From Bacteroidales bacterium (lineage in GTDB: Bacteria; Bacteroidota; Bacteroidia; Bacteroidales; UBA932): DNA of 64,000 bases. Both the position numbers and the translations under genes were made by a program. Position 1 is the first letter of the stretch. Every line of letters begins with the position of its first letter. The stretch covers positions 1-64,000 of the forward strand of contig JAFWSX010000023.1 in the NCBI GenBank assembly GCA_017519185.1. Reading direction: 5' to 3'. Below are positions 50,109 to 57,507 of the stretch, one piece after another. The notes beneath the pieces are model-generated. The model did not search any database. It saw only the letters and a program-made list of their open reading frames with translations, and was not told where the DNA came from.

Positions 50109-51376
50109 TGAAAGACATATTCGACAGGATCAAAGAATCGACAGGCGGCCCTATCGGCCAGTACAGAGAAATCGCCGAAGGTTATTACTCATTCCCCAAG
50201 CTTGAAGGCGAAATCGGCCCTCATATGCGCTTCAACGGCGAAGACGTGCTTTGCTGGAGCCTCAACAACTACCTTGGCCTCGCCAACCACCCCGCAATCC
50301 GCAAGATCGATGCGGAAGCTTCTGCAAGATGGGGCCTCGCCTACCCGATGGGAAGCCGTATGCTCACCGGCAACACCTCTCTCCACGAGCAGCTTGAAAA
50401 GGAACTCGCGGAATTCGAGCACAAGGAAGCCGCTTTCGAGTTCAACTTCGGCTATCAAGGCATCGTTTCGACCATCGACTCTCTCGTGAGCCGCCACGAC
50501 GTCATCGTGTTCGACGCCGAGGCACACGCCTGTCTTCTCGACGGCAAACGCCTCCACACCGGAAAGTCATTCTCATACAAGCATAACGACATCGTAAGCT
50601 GCGAGCAGAAGCTCAAGGTTGCCACCCAGATTGCCGAAGAGCAGGGCGGCGGCGTGCTTCTTATCACCGAAGGCGTGTACGGTATGACCGGAGCCCTCGG
50701 AATCCTCGACCAGATCTGCGCCCTCAAGAAGAAATACAAATTCCGCATCCTCATCGACGACGCCCACGGTTTCGGCGTGATGGGTCCGACCGGCCGCGGC
50801 ACCAGCGAGCATTTCGGAGTGATGGACGAGGTCGACATCTACATCGGAGCATATGCCAAGTCAATGGCCATCATCGGTGGCTTCGTTGCCAGCGAGAAGC
50901 CCATCATCGACTTCCTCAAATACAACATGCGCTCACAGATCTACGCCAAGTCGCTGCCTATGCCCATCGTAGAGGGCTGCCTCAAGCGTCTTGAGATCAT
51001 CCGCTCGGCCGAAGGCGACGAACTCCGCAAGAAACTCTGGACGGTTACCCGCCGCCTGCAGAACGGCTTCCGCGAAATGGGCTTCGACATCGGTCCTGCA
51101 GAGGCCTGCGTAACTCCCGTACAGATCCACGGCGGTGAATACCAGGCAATGAACATGGCTCTCGAGCTCCGTGAGAAGTACCACATCTTCTGCTCAGTGG
51201 TCATCTACCCTGTCATCCCGAAAGGAATGGTCATCTTCCGCATCATCCCGACCGCCGCACACAGCATCGAGGACGTGGACTACACCCTCAACGCTTTCCG
51301 CGAGATCAAGGAAAACCTCGCAAAGGGCAAATACGACCATCCCGTTCCCGACCTTAAAACACTTCTGCACAAATAA
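50108..51376 (+). CDS. alpha-oxoamine synthase, probable cysteate acyltransferase (SPT-like)
   Basis: A 422-residue PLP enzyme of the serine palmitoyltransferase/KBL group. The Schiff-base lysine is K251 in YIGAYAKSMAIIGGF; DDAHGFGVMGPTGRG is the cofactor Asp-Ala-His motif and EAHACLLDG the stacking His. It is coupled at both ends by TAATG. The neighbouring cysteate synthase makes cysteate the likely amino acid, giving 3-ketocapnine, as described in Alistipes. An SPT making sphinganine remains possible. Confidence 0.8.
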   Translation: MKDIFDRIKESTGGPIGQYREIAEGYYSFPKLEGEIGPHMRFNGEDVLCWSLNNYLGLANHPAIRKIDAEASARWGLAYPMGSRMLTGNTSLHEQLEKELAEFEHKEAAFEFNFGYQGIVSTIDSLVSRHDVIVFDAEAHACLLDGKRLHTGKSFSYKHNDIVSCEQKLKVATQIAEEQGGGVLLITEGVYGMTGALGILDQICALKKKYKFRILIDDAHGFGVMGPTGRGTSEHFGVMDEVDIYIGAYAKSMAIIGGFVASEKPIIDFLKYNMRSQIYAKSLPMPIVEGCLKRLEIIRSAEGDELRKKLWTVTRRLQNGFREMGFDIGPAEACVTPVQIHGGEYQAMNMALELREKYHIFCSVVIYPVIPKGMVIFRIIPTAAHSIEDVDYTLNAFREIKENLAKGKYDHPVPDLKTLLHK

Positions 51377-52599
51377 TGAGCAACAAGTATAAACTTATAT
51401 GCACTGCCTGCGGCGCTGACTGCGGCGACTTCTCTGACTGGTTCGCTCACGACCAGAAATGCAGCTGCGGCTGCCAGAGGGCCGAGGCCGTCTACAACTC
51501 CGACTACAGCAAGCTGTTCGAAGGCGAAGGCTTCGAAGACAGCCTTTTCCGCTATTTCGACTTCCTTCCGCTCGAGGACCGCGCCAACGTGGTTTCCTGC
51601 GGCGAAGGCGCCGAGCCCATCGAAGAATGGGATTTCCTCGAGAATTACGCAAAGGAGAAACACGGAGTAGACTGCAAGGTCTTCGTGGTCCGCAACGACC
51701 TCAACGGCGGCAGCGGCACTTTCAAGGACATAGCGGCAGCTCTCGGAGCGTCCATCTTCAAGGAGAAGGGCGTGAAGAATTTCTGCCTTGCATCGACTGG
51801 CAACGCAGCCACGGCGTTCAGCCGCTACTGCGCTCAGGCCGGCGTCACCTTCGACGTGTTTATGCCTAACGACGTGTGCAAGGACACCGCCGACACCATC
51901 CGCTCCCACGGCCAGATACTCCATATCTCCCAGGGCGGTTACGGTGCAGCGAAGAAGGAAGCCGCCGACTTCCACGTCAGGGAGAACGTGCTCATCTCAG
52001 CCGGCAACATCGACCCCATCCGTGTAGAAGCCAAACGCACGATGGCCTTCGAGTTCCTCCGCCAGCTGGGCAAGATGCCCGACGTGTTCTTCCAGGCGGT
52101 AGCCGGAGGCACAGGCCCCATCGCCCTCGACAAAGGAGTCCGCGAACTGCAGAAATACTACGACAAGAACATAAAGATGCCGCGCCTGATCCTCGCCCAG
52201 CAGGACACCTGCGACCCTATGGTCAGGGCCTGGGAGAAGGCGACTGCCGAGAACTTCCCCAAAGGCTGGGAGAAGGACTTCCCCACCGTTATCCCGCAGA
52301 CCAAGATTTCGATCCTGTCGGCCGGCACTCCGGGTATGTATCCCGTAGTGGCCCCGATGGTACGCGCCACCAAGGGCGGTTTCGTAAGGGTTCAGGAATC
52401 TGAGCTTGCAGGTCTCGCCAAGAAAATCCAGGAGCAGACCGGAGTCATCTTCGGACCGGCTTCGATGGTTTGCTTCGCAGGCTTCTATCAGGCTCTCGCA
52501 CAGAATATGATCCATCAGGGTGAAACCATCCTGCTGAACATCGGCGAAGGCAGCGAAAGGGCCCGCTGGTTTGCAAAGGAAGTGGAGGAATGCAAATGA
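51376..52599 (+). CDS. cysteate synthase (threonine synthase-like PLP enzyme)
   Basis: A 407-residue protein. Cysteines in CTACGADCGDF and KCSCGC form a probable zinc ribbon in the first 40 residues. The PLP lysine is K117 in GSGTFKDIA, and FCLASTGNAATAFSRY and GGTGPIALDKG bind phosphate and cofactor. It would convert phosphoserine and sulfite to cysteate, the head group of sulfonolipids. It overlaps the SDR gene by ATGA. Ordinary threonine synthase is the alternative but context argues against it. Confidence 0.8.
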   Translation: MSNKYKLICTACGADCGDFSDWFAHDQKCSCGCQRAEAVYNSDYSKLFEGEGFEDSLFRYFDFLPLEDRANVVSCGEGAEPIEEWDFLENYAKEKHGVDCKVFVVRNDLNGGSGTFKDIAAALGASIFKEKGVKNFCLASTGNAATAFSRYCAQAGVTFDVFMPNDVCKDTADTIRSHGQILHISQGGYGAAKKEAADFHVRENVLISAGNIDPIRVEAKRTMAFEFLRQLGKMPDVFFQAVAGGTGPIALDKGVRELQKYYDKNIKMPRLILAQQDTCDPMVRAWEKATAENFPKGWEKDFPTVIPQTKISILSAGTPGMYPVVAPMVRATKGGFVRVQESELAGLAKKIQEQTGVIFGPASMVCFAGFYQALAQNMIHQGETILLNIGEGSERARWFAKEVEECK

Positions 52600-53396
52600 A
52601 CGTCTGGATCACTGGAGCCTCTTCAGGCATAGGACAGGCCACTGCATACAGCTTTGCATCTAGGGGTCACCGCGTGATACTCACCGCCCTCGACGCTCCC
52701 GAACTCTACACTACTGCGGAAGAATGCAAGAAGAAAGGCGCTCCCGACGTGAAGTGCCTTCCTGCCAACCTCCTTGAGACCAAGGACATCCCGGCTCTCG
52801 CAGAGCAGGCCTGGAACGCCTTCGAAGGCGGAGTCGACGTGCTCTACTGCAACGCAGGCATCAGCCAGCGCACCAATGTCATCGACACCGACGAGGCGAT
52901 GATACGCAAGATAATGGAGCTGAACTACTTTTCCCCCGTACTGATGGCCAAGGAGATTCTCCCGAGGATGCTCGCAAGGAAACCCAAGGACGGCATCCGC
53001 GGGCAGATAGCAGTGACCACCAGCATCAACGGACGCTTCGGCTTCCCGCTGCGCTGCACCTACAGCTCTTCGAAGCACGCCCTCTACGGCTTCTTCGAGA
53101 CTCTGGCAGCCGAGTACTACGACCAGGGAATACGCGTAACCATCGTGTGTCCCGGCCGTGTGCAGACCAACATCTCGTTCTTCGCCCTTGAGAAAGGCGG
53201 CAAGCAGCACGGCAAGCTCGACGCCGGCCAGGCATCGGGCCTTCCCGCCGACAAGGCCGGAGAAAAGATCTGCAAGGCCATACTCAACCGCAAGAGAGAG
53301 GTGCTCGTAGGCCGCAAGGAACTGCTGATGGTCTACATAAAGAGGTTCTTCCCGGGCCTCTGCGCGAAGCTCAGCAGGAAGATCGAACCTATGTAA
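52596..53396 (+). CDS. SDR, probable 3-ketocapnine reductase
   Basis: A 266-residue short-chain dehydrogenase from the ATG at 52596 (MNVWITGASSGIG); another ATG lies two codons earlier. TGASSGIG binds NAD(P), NAGI is present, and Y in CTYSSSKHAL with K four later is the catalytic pair. It resembles 3-ketosphinganine reductases (C-terminal basic, membrane-near helix). In this operon it would reduce the 3-keto sulfonolipid base. Confidence 0.8.
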   Translation: MNVWITGASSGIGQATAYSFASRGHRVILTALDAPELYTTAEECKKKGAPDVKCLPANLLETKDIPALAEQAWNAFEGGVDVLYCNAGISQRTNVIDTDEAMIRKIMELNYFSPVLMAKEILPRMLARKPKDGIRGQIAVTTSINGRFGFPLRCTYSSSKHALYGFFETLAAEYYDQGIRVTIVCPGRVQTNISFFALEKGGKQHGKLDAGQASGLPADKAGEKICKAILNRKREVLVGRKELLMVYIKRFFPGLCAKLSRKIEPM

Positions 53397-53409
53397 TCAG
53401 AGATATATC

Positions 53410-54675
53410 TCAGGAATCTATCCTCGACATCAGACGTTCTGCACAGGCGTTTGCATTGTCGAGGATTTCTTGTTCTCCCTCGACCTTGCGCCCGCGCATC
53501 ACGATGCGTCCGTCGCAGATGAGAGTGTCCACGCAGGAACTGTTGGCAGAATAGACCAGGTTGGCCTCGAAGTCATAGTTGGGCGTGAACCAGACATTGT
53601 TCATATCGATGAGCGCGATGTCGGCCAGCCTTCCCTCCTCTATCTTTCCGGCATTGAGACCAAGGGCCTTGGCCGCGTTCTCGGAACCTATCTTCAGGAG
53701 CGTCTCCAGAGGAATGGCCTCCGGATTCCTGCGCCAGGCCTTCTGGACTATCGCCGCTGTCTTGAGGGCCTCGAGCATATCGAGGTTGTTGGAGCTTCCG
53801 CAGCCGTCGGTGCCGAGGGTGACGTTGGCTCCGGCAGCCATCAGTTCCTCCATCGGGAACTTGTAGCCGCTGGCTATCTTGAGGTTGCTGTTGATGTTGT
53901 GCACTGCGGTCACGCCGTAGGCTCCCATAAGTTCGATGTCGTGGGGGCTCAGCCAGAGGCTGTGGGCGGCAATCACACGGTCGCTAAGGATGCCGAGACT
54001 CTCGCAGTATTCCACCGGAGAGCAGCCCCAGTCGCGCTGTGCGTCGAGGATCTCCTGCTCCGTCTCGCAGAGATGGATGTGCAGCAGCAGGTTGTTCTGC
54101 TCGGCGAACATTGCGGCGAAGCGCATATTGTCCTCGCATACCGTATAGGGAGCGTGCACTGACACGGCGAACATATTGAGGGAAGAGAACGACTGCGACT
54201 TTTCGAAGGCGCGGAGCAGAGCCCGGCGTTCCTTCTCGGCCTTCTCCATATTGCCGTTGTCCAGCATACAGTAGGAATGGACTCCTCGGATGCCCATCTC
54301 GTCGCAGGCACGTGCTGCTATGTCCACGCCCCAGTACATATCGTTGAAGCAGGTAGTTCCCGTCTTGATCATCTCCAGGCAGGCCAGCTTGTTGCCCCAG
54401 TAGAGGATTTCCTCATCGATGTGCGCCTCGATCTTCCAGATGTACTGCAGCCACGGATGCAGCTTCATGTCTTCCTTGGCGCTGCGGGTCATCGTCATCG
54501 CGGCGTGGGTGTGCATATTGATGAAGCCGGGGATTGCGGCCATACGGCTGCAGTCGATGACTTCTGCGCCGGGGGCTTCGATGCCGTCGGCGATTTTCGC
54601 TATGATGTTGCCGCTTATCAGGATGTCGGTGCGGCGGCCGTGAGTATATACGTTCTTAAGAAGGATCTCGCTCAT
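53410..54675 (-). CDS. MtaD-like amidohydrolase (SAH/MTA deaminase family)
   Basis: A 421-residue metal amidohydrolase: INMHTHAAMTM is the first HxH pair, HIHLCETEQE supplies the next His and Glu, AAHSLWLSPHD the His and GTDGCGSSNN the metal Asp. This resembles 5'-methylthioadenosine/S-adenosylhomocysteine deaminases. Alternatives in the family are chlorohydrolases and guanine deaminases. It follows rluD by 16 bases in a co-directional run and converges on the SDR gene. Confidence 0.82.
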   Translation of the reverse strand: MSEILLKNVYTHGRRTDILISGNIIAKIADGIEAPGAEVIDCSRMAAIPGFINMHTHAAMTMTRSAKEDMKLHPWLQYIWKIEAHIDEEILYWGNKLACLEMIKTGTTCFNDMYWGVDIAARACDEMGIRGVHSYCMLDNGNMEKAEKERRALLRAFEKSQSFSSLNMFAVSVHAPYTVCEDNMRFAAMFAEQNNLLLHIHLCETEQEILDAQRDWGCSPVEYCESLGILSDRVIAAHSLWLSPHDIELMGAYGVTAVHNINSNLKIASGYKFPMEELMAAGANVTLGTDGCGSSNNLDMLEALKTAAIVQKAWRRNPEAIPLETLLKIGSENAAKALGLNAGKIEEGRLADIALIDMNNVWFTPNYDFEANLVYSANSSCVDTLICDGRIVMRGRKVEGEQEILDNANACAERLMSRIDS

Positions 54676-54691
54676 AAGGATGGCAATTTAC

Positions 54692-55741
54692 TCAAAAATC
54701 TTCTGAATCATTCAGCCTTGCGGCATATTTTCTCCACTTCTCGATGAGAGCCTGCATATCGGCAGGGATCTCGCTGTCGAAGAAAACCTCCTTGCGGGTG
54801 GTAGGATGGACGAAGCCCAGCGTCTTGGCGTGGAGGGCCTGGCGGGGCATAATCGCAAAGCAGTTGTCGATGAACTGCTTGTATTTCGTGTAGAGGGGGC
54901 CCTTGAGCACGCGGTCTCCGCCGTAGCGGTCGTCGTTGAACAGCGGGTGGCCGATGTAGTTCATATGCACTCTGATCTGGTGGGTGCGGCCGGTCTCCAA
55001 CTTGCACTCCACGAGGGTCACGTAGCCGAAACGCTCCAGCACCCTGTAATGTGTGACTGCGGTCTTGCCCTGGTCGCCTTCGGGGAATACCTTGAAGCGC
55101 ATTCGGTCGTTGGGGTCGCGCCCTATGTTGCCCTCTATCGTGCCGGAATCCTCAGCTACGTTGCCCCATACCAGCGCCACATAGGTCCTCTGGATGGTGT
55201 GGTAGAAGAACTGCCGAGACAGGAACATCTGGGCATCCTCGTTCTTGGCAACGAGCAGCAGCCCTGAGGTGTCCTTGTCGATGCGGTGCACGAGGATTCC
55301 CATACGGTCGTCCTCTGCGTCAGGTCCCTGGCTGATGCCGAGATGGTAGGCCAGCGCATTGACCAGCGTGCCGGTGATGTGGCCGTGGCCGGGATGGACC
55401 ACCAGTCCGGGAGGCTTGTTCACCACCAGCAGGTCATCGTCTTCGTAGACTATGTCGAGGGGGATGTTCTCCGGCACCACTTCGAAGCCGCGGCGCTGGT
55501 AGGGCATCACTATGGTGATGACGTCCAGCGGCTTCACCTTGTAGTTGGCCTTGACGACCTTGTCGTTGACACGCACGTAGCCGGCCTCTATGGCGAGCTG
55601 CACCCTGTGACGGGATGTCTGCTCCATATGGTCGGTGATATACCTGTCAACGCGCAGCAGCCCCTGCTTCTTGTCGCTTACGAAACGGAAATGTTCGAAC
55701 ATTTCCTCTTCGGGGAGGAGGAGGCTGTCGTCTTCAGTCAT
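54692..55741 (-). CDS. rluD: RluA-family 23S rRNA pseudouridine synthase
   Basis: A 349-residue enzyme. An S4-like domain (TSRHRVQLAIEAGYVRVND) precedes the pseudouridine synthase fold, with the catalytic D155 in HRIDKDTSGLLLV. ETGRTHQIRVHM is the family's C-terminal motif. It likely modifies helix 69 of 23S rRNA, like RluD. It follows the PASTA gene by 7 bases. Confidence 0.9.
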   Translation of the reverse strand: MTEDDSLLLPEEEMFEHFRFVSDKKQGLLRVDRYITDHMEQTSRHRVQLAIEAGYVRVNDKVVKANYKVKPLDVITIVMPYQRRGFEVVPENIPLDIVYEDDDLLVVNKPPGLVVHPGHGHITGTLVNALAYHLGISQGPDAEDDRMGILVHRIDKDTSGLLLVAKNEDAQMFLSRQFFYHTIQRTYVALVWGNVAEDSGTIEGNIGRDPNDRMRFKVFPEGDQGKTAVTHYRVLERFGYVTLVECKLETGRTHQIRVHMNYIGHPLFNDDRYGGDRVLKGPLYTKYKQFIDNCFAIMPRQALHAKTLGFVHPTTRKEVFFDSEIPADMQALIEKWRKYAARLNDSEDF

Positions 55742-55748
55742 TGTGTGC

Positions 55749-56585
55749 CTATTGTCTGGGAACTACCTTGTCTGTGTCGAGGGTCAGGAAGATGTCGACG
55801 TTGGAGCCCATCACGACTCCGTTCGAGCCGATGACGCTGGCCTCGCCTTCTTCTGTTGTCCTCACCCTGGGCATCGGGCTCTGTCTGTAGACCACGGCGC
55901 GGAGAGAATCCTGATAGTCCTTGACGGTTTCGTCATACTTGACGTTGCCGACGTTCAGGGAGTTCTCGTTGATTGAATTGGCTGCTACCTGGGCGGTGTA
56001 GCCGACTACGTATGGAATGTAGGTAATGTTGTCGGAAGGATTGAGACCGAGCACCAGGTCGATCTGCGATTCAGTCTCCACGAGCGTGCCGGGAACGACC
56101 TGACGGCCTTTGTATCGCTGCTCAAGCACGTTGTTGGTGGCCATATCGCTGCGGTACACGAGCTTGCCTATGGTAAGGCCCCTTGCCAGAAGCTCTGCGC
56201 TGGCCTGACGGAGCGAATAGCCGACGACATTCGGAACCGAAGTCATCTGGGGAGTGTTGGCGTTGATGGTGATCAGGATGCGGCGGTTCTTCTTGACTGC
56301 CTTGCCGGCCTCGGGATTCTGACGGTAGACTGCACCGTGGGCGAGCCTCTTCACATACACGGAATCTACGACGTCCAGGCGAAGGTCGTTCTTCGCGGCC
56401 AGATGCCTTGCCTCGGCGAGGCTCAGCGTCGTGAAGTCGGGAACTGCGAGCTCCTTGTTGTGGCGGGTGCAGGCCTTGAGACCCATAGAGAGCAATATCA
56501 GCATGGCGAAGACGAAGATGATGCCGCCGATGAAATTGCGTCTGAGGATATGCTGGTTTTTGTCTTTGTTTTTCAACTCTTCCAT
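55749..56585 (-). CDS. membrane-anchored PASTA-domain protein
   Basis: A 278-residue protein from the ATG at 56585 (MEELKNKDKN). A short cytosolic N-terminus, one helix (residues 19-38) and three PASTA repeats (about 40-110, 110-185, 190-265; VPDFTTLSLAEARHL, VPNVVGYSLRQASAEL, IPYVVGYTAQVAANSI). No kinase domain is attached, as usual in Bacteroidetes. PASTA modules bind muropeptides or PBPs, so a cell-wall role is likely. Confidence 0.88.
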   Translation of the reverse strand: MEELKNKDKNQHILRRNFIGGIIFVFAMLILLSMGLKACTRHNKELAVPDFTTLSLAEARHLAAKNDLRLDVVDSVYVKRLAHGAVYRQNPEAGKAVKKNRRILITINANTPQMTSVPNVVGYSLRQASAELLARGLTIGKLVYRSDMATNNVLEQRYKGRQVVPGTLVETESQIDLVLGLNPSDNITYIPYVVGYTAQVAANSINENSLNVGNVKYDETVKDYQDSLRAVVYRQSPMPRVRTTEEGEASVIGSNGVVMGSNVDIFLTLDTDKVVPRQ

Positions 56586-56659
56586 AAGCACAAATTTAAA
56601 CAAAAAAGGCAACCCCGCAAAGGAGATGCCTCATAATGCATTTCGAGCAATATCGATTG

Positions 56660-56812
56660 CTAGAAATTGTCCTCGCTTGAAACGGTCAGTTTCTTGCGAC
56701 CGTGACGGCGGCGTGCTGCAAGCACCCTGCGTCCGTTAGGAGTGGACATACGCTCGCGGAAGCCGTGTTTGTTGCGACGCTTGCGCTGTGAGGGTTGAAA
56801 TGTACGTTTCAT
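56660..56812 (-). CDS. rpmH: 50S ribosomal protein bL34
   Basis: A 50-residue basic protein, short enough to be missed by size filters: [18 protein letters not shown], then [20 protein letters not shown] and RKKLTV. This is the complete bL34 signature. It lies between the PASTA gene and rsmG, on the same strand. Confidence 0.97.
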   Translation of the reverse strand: MKRTFQPSQRKRRNKHGFRERMSTPNGRRVLAARRRHGRKKLTVSSEDNF

Positions 56813-56879
56813 TATAATAGCTATTTATTTGTCGATTTTGGGAGTGCAAAAGTAAAAAGTCTCTTTTAATTATACAAAT

Positions 56880-57503
56880 TTATCTCCTGATTATCACAAT
56901 CTTTTTTTCCACGAACCATTCTTCGCCGTAGAAATCGCTTATGTCGATGACCGAAAGCATCTTCGGATCGAACATCCGGCGCGATATGCAGCGGTCGAGT
57001 TCCTCTTCGATGTCCCCTCCCTTGAGGTAGAGCACTCCTTTGCCGTAGCGTCCCTTGATCCAGGGCAGCATCTTGTCGAGCGAGGTCACGGCACGCGACA
57101 CCACGTAGTCGAAACTGCCGGGCAGGTTCTCGGCGCGGTCGTTGACCACGGTCACGTTGCCGAGGTCCAGCGCCTTTGCCACTTCCGAAGCAACCTTGGT
57201 CTTCTTGTTCACCGAGTCGCACAGCAGGAATTCACAATCCTCGAACATAATGGCCAGCGGAATGCCGGGGAATCCTCCACCTGTGCCGAGGTCGAGTATC
57301 CTGTCGCCGGGCACGAGCATATTTTTCAAGGGTATGGACAGGGCAAGCGAATGCAGCACGTGGTGCTCGTAGAAACTGTCCATATCTTTGCGGGATATGA
57401 CGTTGATCTTGCTGTTCCAGTCGTCGTAAAGGGCCTTCAGCGCCCCGAACCTTTCGGCCTGGAGCGGACTCAGCGAGGGAAAATATCGTAATATCTGTTC
57501 CAT
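56880..57503 (-). CDS. rsmG: 16S rRNA m7G527 methyltransferase
   Basis: A 207-residue SAM methyltransferase with the SAM loop LDLGTGGGFPGIPLA and RAVTSLDKMLPW typical of RsmG/GidB. It follows polA by 4 bases. Its function is modification of 16S rRNA in the decoding region. Confidence 0.95.
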   Translation of the reverse strand: MEQILRYFPSLSPLQAERFGALKALYDDWNSKINVISRKDMDSFYEHHVLHSLALSIPLKNMLVPGDRILDLGTGGGFPGIPLAIMFEDCEFLLCDSVNKKTKVASEVAKALDLGNVTVVNDRAENLPGSFDYVVSRAVTSLDKMLPWIKGRYGKGVLYLKGGDIEEELDRCISRRMFDPKMLSVIDISDFYGEEWFVEKKIVIIRR

Positions 57504-57507
57504 TCTT

